Source: Arthrobacter jinronghuae
GTDB taxonomy: Bacteria; Actinomycetota; Actinomycetes; Actinomycetales; Micrococcaceae
DNA length: 64,000 nucleotides
Assembly: GCF_025244825.1 (NCBI RefSeq)
Contig: NZ_CP104263.1
Span: forward strand, 2,232,001 to 2,296,000
Reading direction: 5' to 3'
Shown: piece by piece, positions 56,110 to 64,000 of the stretch
Layout of the letters: every line of letters starts with the position of its first letter
Position numbering within the stretch: the first letter of the stretch is position 1
Made by a program: the position numbers and the translations under genes
The notes under the pieces: model-generated
The model's database searches: none
What the model saw: the letters and a program-made list of their open reading frames with translations, nothing else
What the model was told of the DNA's origin: nothing

Positions 56110-56706
56110 TCAATACGGCGCGGCTACTCCTTCACGGGCAGCCTCCGTGGTCTCCGCCTGTTCATCCTCTTCCGTCAGGCTGTCCCCGGCGACAGCATCA
56201 AGAAGCTCGCCGGTCAACGGGTCGATCCGGCCCAGGGACTCCACGGAATCCGGATCCCCGTGGGACCCGGGCCCGGCGGCGTCGTCCGCCCTTGGGCCGC
56301 CGTCGATCCCGCCGTCGACCCCGCCCGGGGATGCGTCGCTGCCGGCGGACGTGGTGCGGCGGAAGCTGGCGGTCCCCCACATCAGGTCATGGCCCACCGT
56401 GTCGGCGTCGATGTCGGCGCTAGTGCCGCTGCGTCCGTCCTCCGTGACCCACTGTCGCAGGCGCAGCCGGCCGGTCACGACTACCCGGTCCCCCTTGTGG
56501 ACGCTGAACGCCGCGTTGGTGGCCAACTGGCGGAACAGGCTGACGGCGTACCAGTTTGTCTGTCCGTCCTGCCATCCCCCGGTGTCCCGGTCATACCGCC
56601 GCTCCGTGGTGCACATGCGAAAGCTCGCCACCGCGAGTCCGTTGTCAGTGGTGTTCTGACGGAGGTCGGTGGCAACGTAGCCCCGGAGCGTAATGGTGTC
56701 ACTCAT
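56110..56706 (-). CDS. ssb: Accessory single-stranded DNA-binding protein
   Basis: The 198-residue protein has an OB-fold of SSB type in the first about 105 residues (ITLRGYVATDL, FRMCTTERRYDRDTGGW, WYAVSLFRQLATNAA, GDRVVVTGRL). The C-terminal half is Gly/Asp/Glu-rich and ends AAPY; it lacks the acidic DDDIPF tip through which housekeeping SSB recruits partners. It is therefore probably a second, SsbB-like paralogue. ATG 56706 follows AGGA by about 6 bases. Confidence 0.85.
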   Translation of the reverse strand: MSDTITLRGYVATDLRQNTTDNGLAVASFRMCTTERRYDRDTGGWQDGQTNWYAVSLFRQLATNAAFSVHKGDRVVVTGRLRLRQWVTEDGRSGTSADIDADTVGHDLMWGTASFRRTTSAGSDASPGGVDGGIDGGPRADDAAGPGSHGDPDSVESLGRIDPLTGELLDAVAGDSLTEEDEQAETTEAAREGVAAPY

Positions 56707-56900
56707 GTTTTCCTGCCTTCGGTTCGGTACCGCGGCGCCTGTGCCTTTTGACGATGCGCAGTGTCGCCCGCATACGTTCCGGCTGGTCCGCCGGTGCCTG
56801 CAAGTCTTCACCGACATGTCCACCCCTGCCCGCGGAAGGGCCGGTGTGTGGACGATGTGAGGCGGGAAGGAACGCTGCCGGTCCTGTGGAGGAAGAGCTG

Positions 56901-58100
56901 TCAGTTCCTCGACCCTTTGTCCTGCACGTTCCTTGCCTGGGCCCAGTCAGCGAAGCCTTCGATGGCCTCGGCCGCGAAGCGGGCCCGTACAGACGCAAAG
57001 TAGTCAAAGGAATGCTGGGCACCGGGCAGTCTGCACCAGACCACCGGCTGCCGGGAGATCCCGGCAAGGGTCCGCGCAAAGTCCCGTCCGTGGTCAACGG
57101 ACACAACGCTGTCCCTGTCACCGTGAAGGAGCAGGAAGGGCGGGGCTGAGGGGTTGGCATAGGCTGCCGGTGTGCTGTCCGGGTTGGTGCCCTGCACCCT
57201 GCCGTAATAGCCGTAAAGACAGACGGCCGCTGCCACCGTGGTATCGGCATCCTCGAAGCCGGGCTGCAGCTCCGCCCGGCCGGGCGTCAGCGCGGTGAAC
57301 GCGGCCAGGAAGGCACCGGCCGAGTTTCCCGCCACGACCACGGGTCCCGTACCTGCACCATAGGCGGCGCCGTGCGTCTTGACCCAGAAGAGGACCCGCT
57401 TGGCATCCACCACGTAGTCCGGAAACCGCGCAGCCGGAGCCAAACGGTAATTGGCGCTAACGCAGGTCCACCCGTGGGACGCCAGCCGGTGCAGCAGATA
57501 CAACGATTCCCGGTTCTTGGCCCCGGAGACGAACCGTCCGCCGTGAAAGTGCACAAACACGGGGCCCTGGGCCGGTCTCCGCCGCGGCAGATACAGGTCA
57601 AGGGTGTTTTCCCGGCCCAACTCTCCGTACCGAAGTCCGCTGATCCGCTGCACATCCCGGCGGCGGCGCCGGAAGGGCAGGAAAAGCCCGGCAACGACGG
57701 CGCCGCGTCCGGCCACGGCGGGAGCCTCCCTTCCCAGGGCGGCGCGCCAGCCGCCACCGAGGCAGGCATCCAGGGCCGCGGCCGCAACGCCACGGTTCCG
57801 GACCGCGCGCACTGCCACCCACACGAGCCCGGCGGCAACAATTGCCATGCCTCCCACGGCCGCCGTTCCCAGCGGCGCGGAAACGTCCCCTTCTCCAATG
57901 GCGAAGGCAGTTGCAGCCACGCCAAGCAGCAGCGGAAACAGCGGAGCCTCGTTGACGGTCATGCCGATGAGGTAGGCCGCGACGGACCAACGGGACCGGA
58001 TGGAGGGCCGGTTACGCGGACTGGCGGCGCCGGGCGGCCAGAGCGCGCAGCAGGTACTCACTCCAAGCAATAAAACTGTGATGAGGTAACCGGCGGGCAC
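56901..58100 (-). CDS. Membrane-anchored alpha/beta hydrolase (HSL-like)
   Basis: The 399-residue protein has three to four N-terminal membrane segments (residues about 4-20, 38-55, 60-95) and then an alpha/beta hydrolase domain of the hormone-sensitive-lipase type: HFHGGRF (oxyanion HGG), GNSAG nucleophile Ser, catalytic Asp in HGDRDSVV and His in AQHSFD. It would hydrolyse an ester on the outside or inside of the membrane; orientation is not clear. GTG 58100 follows AAAGGAG by 5 bases. It is downstream of nothing on its strand and ends before the SSB gene. Confidence 0.8.
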   Translation of the reverse strand: MPAGYLITVLLLGVSTCCALWPPGAASPRNRPSIRSRWSVAAYLIGMTVNEAPLFPLLLGVAATAFAIGEGDVSAPLGTAAVGGMAIVAAGLVWVAVRAVRNRGVAAAALDACLGGGWRAALGREAPAVAGRGAVVAGLFLPFRRRRRDVQRISGLRYGELGRENTLDLYLPRRRPAQGPVFVHFHGGRFVSGAKNRESLYLLHRLASHGWTCVSANYRLAPAARFPDYVVDAKRVLFWVKTHGAAYGAGTGPVVVAGNSAGAFLAAFTALTPGRAELQPGFEDADTTVAAAVCLYGYYGRVQGTNPDSTPAAYANPSAPPFLLLHGDRDSVVSVDHGRDFARTLAGISRQPVVWCRLPGAQHSFDYFASVRARFAAEAIEGFADWAQARNVQDKGSRN

Positions 58101-58171
58101 TGCGGCTCCTTTGGAGAGCGGGCATATCCCGGGAAGCCTACGCCCCTGCCGGGGGTGCTGCGCCTGCTGAG

Positions 58172-58244
58172 TGCCCCCGGCGCGACTCGAACGCGCAACC
58201 TACGGATTAGAAGGCCGTTGCTCTATCCATTGAGCTACGGGGGC
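58172..58244 (-). tRNA. tRNA-Arg (anticodon TCT)
   Basis: A 73-nt cloverleaf with acceptor GCCCCCG/CGGGGGC and anticodon arm ACGGC-CTTCTAA-TCCGT giving TCT. CCA is not encoded. Confidence 0.93.
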
Positions 58245-58585
58245 AACCACACGATGATACTACGGACGCGGCAGGCTCCCGCCCGGACCCGTTCCGGCAC
58301 CCCGGCGCCGCGGGCCGTCCGTTCCCGGGCAATACCCGCCGCCACCGTCCCTGCCTCGTCCCGGGCTCGGCTCGGCCGGGCTCGTCTCGCCCCGGGCAAT
58401 ACCCGCCGCCACCGTCCAGGGCTCGCCACCGTCCCGGGCTCGCCACCGGCCCGGCTCGTCCCGCCGAAACTCTTTTGCGGAAAATATCTCCGGTTCTGCA
58501 TCCATGAGGGCCCCCACGGAGGTAGTAGGGGTGTAAGTCACGGAACCCGTACCCGAAAGGTGCGGCAGATCAAGGAGCTCAGACC
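58245..58585. repeat. GC-rich gap with a 25-bp direct repeat
   Basis: CGGGCAATACCCGCCGCCAC followed by CGTCC occurs twice (about 58326-58350 and 58391-58415), amid related GGGCTCG/GGCTCGTC words from 58340 to 58460. No gene is supported. The 3' part (58460-58585) is the promoter and leader of the DUF4397 gene, with AAGGAG at about 58572. Confidence 0.6.
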
Positions 58586-59413
58586 ATGCGCAAGACCGCT
58601 ACCGCTCTCGCGACCCTCGGACTGGGTGCCGCCGCAGCCTTCTCGGCTGTACCGGCATCCGCTGCTGATTCCGACACGGCAAAACTGTCGGTGCTGCACG
58701 GCGTCCCGGACACTCCCGTTGATGTCTACGTCAACGGCACGCTTACCCTGGATGACTTCATGCCCGGCGATCTTGCCGGGCCGCTGGAGCTGCCGGGCGG
58801 CAACTACCAGCTGGCCATCACGGCCGCCGACGCCGCCGATGCCTCCGCCCCGATCATTGGCCCGGTCTCGGCAGACCTGGCAGCTGGAGGCAACTACACG
58901 GCCACCGCCAACCTGGATGCCTCGGGCAAACCGACGGCAAACCTGTTCACCAATGACACGTCCGCCGTCGAGGCAGGCAAGTCACGCCTGACCGTCCGCC
59001 ACGTGGCCGCCGCGCCTGCCGTGGACGTCCTGGCCGGCGGCACGCCGGTGATCGAGGGCCTGACCAATCCCAATGAGAAAGCGCTGACCGTGGATGCCGG
59101 AACGGTCTCCGCTTCGGTTGCTGCAGCCGGCACCACCACTCCGGTGATCGGTCCGGCGGATCTGGCCCTGGCCGAAGGTACGAACACGATTGTCTATGCG
59201 TGGGGTTCGCTCGAAGCAGGGAACCTGGCCCTCGCCACCCAGACCATCGAGGGGCTGCACTCCGCCCCGCACGCGGTTCCGGGCGCACTCGAGCAGGTTA
59301 CCCAGTCCGGGGATGACCAGGCCCTGACCGCGGCTGCCGCTGCCGGCGGCGTCGCGCTGCTCGCCTTGGGTGCCGTCCTGCTGCGCCGCCGTTCCACGGT
59401 CAGCGACAGCTAA
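58586..59413 (+). CDS. DUF4397 surface protein with C-terminal membrane anchor
   Basis: The 275-residue protein has a signal peptide (1-26, ending ASA) and two DUF4397 domains: LSVLHGVPDTPVDVYVNG (from 33) and LTVRHVAAAPAVDVLAGG (from 134). The C-terminus is a membrane helix (about 248-266) followed by LLRRRSTVSDS, so it stays cell-bound. No LPxTG or LAxTG sorting signal is present. ATG 58586 follows AAGGAG by 8 bases. A class F sortase-like gene follows by 87 bp, then sigma and anti-sigma genes. Function of DUF4397 proteins is unknown. Confidence 0.85.
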   Translation: MRKTATALATLGLGAAAAFSAVPASAADSDTAKLSVLHGVPDTPVDVYVNGTLTLDDFMPGDLAGPLELPGGNYQLAITAADAADASAPIIGPVSADLAAGGNYTATANLDASGKPTANLFTNDTSAVEAGKSRLTVRHVAAAPAVDVLAGGTPVIEGLTNPNEKALTVDAGTVSASVAAAGTTTPVIGPADLALAEGTNTIVYAWGSLEAGNLALATQTIEGLHSAPHAVPGALEQVTQSGDDQALTAAAAAGGVALLALGAVLLRRRSTVSDS

Positions 59414-59500
59414 GGCAGCACCCGCCCGACCCCCCGGTGCTGCTGCGCACCCCCTTTCCGCGCCGCAGCACCGGGGCCACCTTTTCCGGAGGTCCATCCC

Positions 59501-60205
59501 ATGCCCGTTGTCCCCCTGCAGCGATTCGCTGCAGCGGCTTGCCTCTCCGCCGCGATCCTTGCCGGTTCCGCCGCGTGCAGCGGTGCCCCCGAGGCCGTTT
59601 CCCCGGCCCAATCGGTTTCCGCCGCACCCGCACCGACGTCGACGGCGGCACCCGCACCGACGTCGACGGCGGCACCCGCCCCGGCGTCGACAGGGGCACC
59701 AACCGTCCCCGCCACTGACATACCCGTGCGGCCGGCCGTACCTACCCCGGCGGAAGCCGTTCCCGAGCCCGTGCGGGTGAGCGTGGAGGGAACCGGCATC
59801 GAGCTGGAGGTGATCCCGGTGGGGCAGGAAGCGAACGGCGCCATGACGCTGCCGGACAACCATTACCAGGCCGGCTGGTACCGCTACGGACCGGCACCCG
59901 GATCCTCCCGCGGAGCAGCGGTGCTGGCCGCCCACGTGGACTCACGCACCGAGGAACTTCCCATCGCGGAGTTGGACGATGTCCCTGCCGGCACCCCCGT
60001 GACCGTGACCCGCAGCGACGGAACCGTCGTGAAGTACACCTCCGAAAAGGTACAGAACATTCCCAAGGCCTCACTCGACGAATTTAATCTCTTCGACCGT
60101 GACGGTGCGCCGCGGCTGGAACTGGTAACGTGCGGCGGTAGATGGCTGGACTCGGTAGGTGACTATGAAGACAACGTTGTGCTCACCGCCGTACCCGTAC
60201 CATAG
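59501..60205 (+). CDS. Class F sortase-like protein
   Basis: The 234-residue protein has an N-terminal signal (about 1-27; Cys26 could act as a weak lipobox), a Pro/Ala/Thr linker with three APAPTSTA-type repeats (42-65), and a sortase domain with His145 (AAHVDSR) and Cys211 (LVTCGGRW). The usual class F Arg two to three residues before the final NVV is Glu here (DYEDNVV); Arg214 is the only nearby Arg. It would attach a protein to the envelope. ATG 59501. It is followed by the ECF sigma gene 60 bp away. Confidence 0.85.
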   Translation: MPVVPLQRFAAAACLSAAILAGSAACSGAPEAVSPAQSVSAAPAPTSTAAPAPTSTAAPAPASTGAPTVPATDIPVRPAVPTPAEAVPEPVRVSVEGTGIELEVIPVGQEANGAMTLPDNHYQAGWYRYGPAPGSSRGAAVLAAHVDSRTEELPIAELDDVPAGTPVTVTRSDGTVVKYTSEKVQNIPKASLDEFNLFDRDGAPRLELVTCGGRWLDSVGDYEDNVVLTAVPVP

Positions 60206-60265
60206 TGGCTACCCCAGAGCTGCCGGACACCGGACGCAGCCCCGCACGGCAGGAGAACGGCACTG

Positions 60266-60838
60266 ATGCCCACGGGCGCCTCAGATCGCGACGCCGCGAT
60301 GGACCATGCCTTTGCGGCAGGGGACGAAGCGGCGCTGGCAGAGGCGTACCGCAGGTTCTCGCCCCTGATCCGCGCGCTGGCGCTACGCAAACTGCTCGAT
60401 CAGGGCGCAGCCGACGACGCCGTGCAGGAAGTGTTCATCCGGGCCTGGAAATACCGGGACAGCTATGCGCCTGACCGTTCCACCCTCGCCGCCTGGCTGG
60501 TAGGAATCGGGCGGAACGTGGCTGCCGGCATGGCCACTGCCCGGGGCCGTTCTTCGGAAACACTGATGGAGACTCCGGAGTCCGGCAGGAATCCGGTTCC
60601 GCCCGCCGGTCCTGATCCCGACGGCGTGGCAGACCGGGTGGTGCTTGATGCCGAGCTGGCCAGGCTCGGGGAACCCCAGGGTTCCATCCTCCGCCTGGCC
60701 TTCCATGAAGACCTGACACATCAGCAGATATCGGAAACACTGAAACTCCCGTTGGGTACCGTAAAGAGCCATATTCGAAGAAGCCTTGTCCAACTCCGGC
60801 AGCGATTGGAGGTCAGCGATGCAGCATCTGCCACCTGA
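60266..60838 (+). CDS. ECF RNA polymerase sigma factor (SigK-like)
   Basis: The 190-residue protein has region 2 (LIRALALRKLLDQGAADDAVQEVFIRAWKY) and region 4 with a helix-turn-helix (THQQISETLKLPLGTVKSHIRRSLVQLRQRL). The overall form and the RskA-like partner place it near SigK. It would direct transcription of surface or envelope genes when released by the anti-sigma factor. It overlaps the anti-sigma gene by 20 bp. Confidence 0.9.
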   Translation: MPTGASDRDAAMDHAFAAGDEAALAEAYRRFSPLIRALALRKLLDQGAADDAVQEVFIRAWKYRDSYAPDRSTLAAWLVGIGRNVAAGMATARGRSSETLMETPESGRNPVPPAGPDPDGVADRVVLDAELARLGEPQGSILRLAFHEDLTHQQISETLKLPLGTVKSHIRRSLVQLRQRLEVSDAASAT

Positions 60839-61637
60839 AGCGCTGGCCCTGTGCGCCCTGGGCGAGGCCGGACCAGAGGACACGGCACACCTCGACAACT
60901 GCACCGAGTGCGCAGCAGAGGTCAGCGCGCTGCAGCGCGTCGTGACCGCAGGAAGGACCCCGCCAGTTCCCGAGGGGCTCCCCCGGCCGCCGTCGTCGGT
61001 CTGGGAGTCCATCCACGACCGGCTGGGGCTCGGGGAGGCCGTGCGCGCCGATCCCTTTGGCGCGGCTCCGTCCGATGAGGCTGTGCAGGCATCCTCACTG
61101 TCCGACAAAAACGCGGAGACCGGGACGGCGCCGTCTCCGCCCCCCGTGCAGTCGTCCCCTTCAGGGGCGACGCCGGTTCCGCTGGACGCCGTCCGGAAGC
61201 GCCGCGAACGACGGCGGCTTCCGCAGGTGCTCGGTGCAGCCGCTGCGGCCGTGGTGCTGGCAGCCGCAGGCATCTGGAGCATATCCCGGATCCTGACGGA
61301 CCGCAGCGAAGTTATTGCCGCGGTGGAGCTGGCCCCCTTGCCTGCCTATTCGGAAAGGGGCCGGGCGGAGGTGGACCAGCGTTCCGACGGCGGACGGGAG
61401 CTGGTAGTCACGGCGAGCGGATCCGATGCCCAGGGCTTCCGCGAAGTCTGGCTGATTGCCCCCGACGTGCAGCGCATGGTCAGTCTCGGGACGATGGAGG
61501 GCACGGAGGGCCGGTTTACGATCCCGGCTAACCTTGACCTCGATGAGTACCCAATTGTTGATATCTCGGACGAACCCTTTGACGGTAATCCCACCCATTC
61601 CGGGGATTCCATCCTCCGCGGAGTCCTCGACCTCTAA
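60819..61637 (+). CDS. RskA-like anti-sigma factor
   Basis: The 272-residue protein has an N-terminal zinc anti-sigma motif His24-x3-Cys28-x2-Cys31, a linker, one membrane helix (about 135-157) and an external RskA domain (FREVWLIAPDVQRMVSLG, then ILRGVLDL). Cytoplasmic ZAS binds the sigma factor. I chose ATG 60819, which follows GGAGG by 8 bases; it overlaps the sigma gene, so they are coupled. Loss of the external domain by proteolysis usually releases the sigma factor. Confidence 0.9.
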   Translation: MQHLPPEALALCALGEAGPEDTAHLDNCTECAAEVSALQRVVTAGRTPPVPEGLPRPPSSVWESIHDRLGLGEAVRADPFGAAPSDEAVQASSLSDKNAETGTAPSPPPVQSSPSGATPVPLDAVRKRRERRRLPQVLGAAAAAVVLAAAGIWSISRILTDRSEVIAAVELAPLPAYSERGRAEVDQRSDGGRELVVTASGSDAQGFREVWLIAPDVQRMVSLGTMEGTEGRFTIPANLDLDEYPIVDISDEPFDGNPTHSGDSILRGVLDL

Positions 61638-61663
61638 GTCCGCACTTTCTAAGCCGGCCGCCC

Positions 61664-62401
61664 GTGGATGAGCCTCTTGGCGTCGCCGCCGAGTGGTGGT
61701 CCCGGGCCCTGGCGGGCTTCGACCGCGTTCCGGCCGTGGAACCCGAGCCCGGGGTGCTGCTGATGATTGCCGCCGCTGCCGCACTGCTGAGCGTCCCCCG
61801 GGCAACGTGGCGGTGGTTCGGACTATTCGTGACGTTTGTCCATGAACTCGGCCATGCCTTCGCGGCGCTGATGACCGGGCAGGTAGTAAAGGGCATCCGC
61901 CTGCGCTTTGACCACTCGGGAGACATGCGGTCCCTGGGTCGGGGAGGCTTCCCCGCGGCGTGGGCCGGTTTCTGGGGCTATCCCGTTCCGGCCGTCGTGG
62001 GTGCCGTCCTGGTGCTGGCGGCGCTGGGCGGCTGGTCCGGTGCGGCACTGTCGGTCAGCGCCCTCGTGCTGCTCGCTGCGCTGCTGTTCATCCGAAACGG
62101 CCAGGGCATCGTAATTGCTTTCGGCTGCGCGTCAGTCTCGGTGCTGCTGGTCTGGTTCGCTGCCCCGCCGGTGGCGGGGTATGTGGCCATGTGTACGGGT
62201 ATCGCGCTCATGGCGGGCGCTGTCCGGGACTGGTTCAATGTGCTCAGCGTCCACACACGCCGGCGCCGGAACCTGGAAAGCTCCGACGCCTACATCCTCT
62301 CCCGGCGTACCGGGGTTCCTGCCGTCCTGTGGCTGGCGGGATTCGCCCTCGTCATTGCTGCTTCACTCGCGGCGGCGGTGTTCGCCGCACTGGGCGCCTA
62401 G
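61664..62401 (+). CDS. M50-family (site-2-type) membrane protease
   Basis: The 245-residue protein has about six membrane segments and HELGH (60-64), the zinc motif of M50 peptidases, in the second hydrophobic segment. A conserved Asp in VRDWFN (about 190) may be the third ligand region. It has no PDZ domain. GTG 61664 starts it, 26 bp after the anti-sigma gene. M50 proteases cut within membrane helices, and in actinobacteria they can process anti-sigma factors; that it acts on the neighbouring RskA-like protein is an inference. Confidence 0.78.
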   Translation: MDEPLGVAAEWWSRALAGFDRVPAVEPEPGVLLMIAAAAALLSVPRATWRWFGLFVTFVHELGHAFAALMTGQVVKGIRLRFDHSGDMRSLGRGGFPAAWAGFWGYPVPAVVGAVLVLAALGGWSGAALSVSALVLLAALLFIRNGQGIVIAFGCASVSVLLVWFAAPPVAGYVAMCTGIALMAGAVRDWFNVLSVHTRRRRNLESSDAYILSRRTGVPAVLWLAGFALVIAASLAAAVFAALGA

Positions 62402-62412
62402 TCCGTCCGGAC

Positions 62413-62832
62413 CTAGGCCTGGGGAGCGGGGAAGGTTACCCGCAGCTCGAGCCGGTGCTGGCCGTCCTCTTCCTGCGTGTAGATGGCCTTGCCGGATATG
62501 CCGGCGAGATCGTCGGTGCCGGAGCCGGGAATGATGTGCCCGGAGCTCGCCGTCGCAGTTCCCTCGGCCAACCCCCAGTGCTGGATAACCATGGTTCCGG
62601 AGCGGCCCGCTATGGTCCCGGCGAAGACCTCGGAACCCACATAGCCGGCCCCCGCGGAGTTGCCGGCCATAATCAGGTCCGCGACGGAAGTCCCGGTGAT
62701 GTCACCCTCGTAGATCTTCACCGCCCGAACCGTGGAAAGTTCGCTGTTGGTTCCTTCCACCTGGTACGGGGTGGGTTCCCACTCCGAAACGTCGAAATCC
62801 GCCACAATCACTTCTTCAGTTAGGTCGGTCAT
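62413..62832 (-). CDS. DUF3224 domain protein
   Basis: The 139-residue protein is a small beta-rich cytoplasmic protein of the DUF3224 type: a repeated pattern GDITGTSVADL, AGTIAGRSGTMVIQH, GTDDLAGISGKA. Allene-oxide-cyclase-like barrels have this layout, but no activity is known. ATG 62832 follows GGAG by 3 bases. It converges with the M50 protease gene, whose stop is 11 bp away. Confidence 0.8.
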   Translation of the reverse strand: MTDLTEEVIVADFDVSEWEPTPYQVEGTNSELSTVRAVKIYEGDITGTSVADLIMAGNSAGAGYVGSEVFAGTIAGRSGTMVIQHWGLAEGTATASSGHIIPGSGTDDLAGISGKAIYTQEEDGQHRLELRVTFPAPQA

Positions 62833-62950
62833 TACTCCAGTATCCCGTGTCCGACGGCGGATTGCATGCCGGGTGCCGCGCTTGGGTAGCCTTATCGCTG
62901 TGCACGGACGCGGCACGGCAACGGATTTAACTAAGGAGCACCACCCTCGC

Positions 62951-64000
62951 ATGACCCGGAAATCGGCATTCCAGCATCCACGGTTACTCCGCCCCGCCAC
63001 CCTCTGGACGGTATTTGCCGTAGTCCATCTGGGCTTCCTTGCCGCCCTTGCGACCCGTATCCTCGGCGGCGATGTCCTCAGCGATGTGGGCTTCTACCGG
63101 CTGTGGGCGTTCTCCGGAATCCAGAACGGCTACTGGGTCGGGATCGACGGCGGCTGGGTCTATCCCATTGCGGCGCTCTTACCGATGGTCCTGGCAGCGG
63201 TCTTTGGCTACGGCGCTTACCAGTTCACTTGGTTCCTGCTCTTTACCGCCCTGAATGCGGCCGGCGTCGCGGTCCTCGCCCGGCGCGCCGGGACCCAGGG
63301 CATCGCGTCGGCCTACTGGTGGCTGGCCGTCACGGCACTGCTCGGTCCGGTTGCCGTGGGACGCGTGGACGGGCTCACCGCGCCCCTGGTGATTATGGGC
63401 CTGCTCTTCCTTGCCACCCGTCCCGTGCTGGCGTCGGCCCTGCTGTCGCTGGCTACCTGGGTCAAGGTCTGGCCCGCCGCCGTCATCCTCGCGGTGCTCG
63501 TAGCGTGGAAGAAACGCCTCACCCTGCTGGCTACCGGTGCCGCCGTATCGGCGGTCATTGCCGTCGCCGTGGCATTGTCCGGCGGCCTTCCCCACCTGCT
63601 GAGCTTCGTCGGTGAACAGGGCGCCCGCGGCATGCAGATGGAAGCCCCGTTCACCACGCCGGGACTCTGGCAGGCGATCCTCGGCTCCTCCGACGCGTAC
63701 ATTTTCGAGGACAAGGTCATCAACACCCGCGAAGTCCGCGGAGCCCTCGGCGAGCCCGTGGCCGCGCTGATGACGCCGCTGCTGGCGCTGGCCGCCCTCG
63801 CCGTCGTCGGACTGCTGATCTGGGCGCTGCGCCGCGGAGCCGATTCCCGTGCCCTGCTGATCTCGGGCTCGCTGGCACTGGTGAGCGCGTTCATTGTGTT
63901 CAACAAGGTGGGCTCGCCGCAGTTCATGCTGTGGCTGGGCGCCGTGATCGCCGTCGGACTGGCCTGGGAAGGCAAGGCCTGGAAGATACCCGGGCTCCTT
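62951..64000 (+). CDS. GT87-type membrane glycosyltransferase, cut at window end
   Basis: The open frame runs 350 codons from ATG 62951 to the window end without a stop, so the protein is incomplete. It has at least eight membrane segments, with YRLWAFSGIQNGYWVG and WVKVWPAAV resembling the DUF2029/GT87 family, such as mycobacterial polyprenol-phosphate mannosyltransferases. It would use a lipid-linked sugar to build cell-envelope glycans. AAGGAG lies about 11 bases upstream. It is divergent from the DUF3224 gene. Confidence 0.8.
   Translation, partial: MTRKSAFQHPRLLRPATLWTVFAVVHLGFLAALATRILGGDVLSDVGFYRLWAFSGIQNGYWVGIDGGWVYPIAALLPMVLAAVFGYGAYQFTWFLLFTALNAAGVAVLARRAGTQGIASAYWWLAVTALLGPVAVGRVDGLTAPLVIMGLLFLATRPVLASALLSLATWVKVWPAAVILAVLVAWKKRLTLLATGAAVSAVIAVAVALSGGLPHLLSFVGEQGARGMQMEAPFTTPGLWQAILGSSDAYIFEDKVINTREVRGALGEPVAALMTPLLALAALAVVGLLIWALRRGADSRALLISGSLALVSAFIVFNKVGSPQFMLWLGAVIAVGLAWEGKAWKIPGLL

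Overview
The window is high-GC, densely packed chromosomal DNA from an actinobacterium, most likely a member of the Micrococcaceae (Arthrobacter or a close relative). This rests on the gene orders rplU-rpmA-obg-proB-proA-nadD-rsfS and tig-clpP1-clpP2-clpX, a mycothiol-dependent nitroreductase homologue, a T-box leader in front of ileS, frequent GTG starts and stop/start overlaps. No insertion sequence, prophage, CRISPR array or replication origin is visible. Nearly everything is ordinary core genome; the accessory material sits in three repeat-bearing gaps and two surface or secreted-protein loci.

Layout. 1-7000: a lipoprotein, an App1-like HAD phosphatase, a fatty acid desaturase, and a three-gene set (PLP amino acid deaminase/aldolase, aldonolactone-oxidase-type FAD enzyme, YhhN membrane protein). 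6297-8830 (minus): a coupled pnuC-nadR-Nudix regulator operon for NAD salvage, with a perfect 17-bp palindrome just upstream of pnuC. 8967-9252: two identical tRNA-Ala genes with promoter and terminator. 9294-21361 (minus): histidine phosphatase, rsfS, an anchored low-complexity protein, nadD, a small membrane protein, proA, proB, obg, rpmA, rplU and a very long RNase E/G. 21803-24361: VKOR-like protein, a maltokinase-cap-like protein and a PRISE-type SDR. 24434-30320 (minus): ndk, a DUF4233 protein, folC, ileS and the ileS T-box. 30385-33528: an SDR, a DUF559/AbiEi-type nuclease-like gene, an array of hairpin-bearing tandem repeats and a small membrane protein. 33659-41623: valS, a DsbA-like nitroreductase, clpX, clpP2, clpP1, tig and tRNA-Pro. 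41775-46638: tRNA-Gly, nei-type glycosylase, rpiB, and a secreted metzincin with FG-GAP repeats. 46749-55043: pepN, an OsmC protein, an MscS channel overlapping a truncated haemoglobin, two thioesterases with an unknown partner, and ettA. 55044-58244: a composite repeat tract, a lipoprotein, an accessory SSB, a membrane alpha/beta hydrolase and tRNA-Arg. 58586-64000: DUF4397 surface protein, class F sortase-like protein, ECF sigma factor, RskA-like anti-sigma factor, M50 protease, DUF3224 protein and a GT87-type glycosyltransferase cut by the window edge.

How the genes work together. The NAD genes would import nicotinamide riboside (PnuC), convert it to NAD (NadR) and probably repress the operon through the Nudix regulator; nadD in the next cluster serves the nicotinate route. 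The ileS leader can fold so that its Shine-Dalgarno region pairs with an upstream copy of the complementary 7-mer, which fits translational T-box control. The most system-like locus is the final one, where an envelope-stress-type sigma/anti-sigma pair sits between a surface protein with its sortase and a site-2-type protease that could act on the anti-sigma factor. All functions are inferred from sequence motifs; no searches were run.
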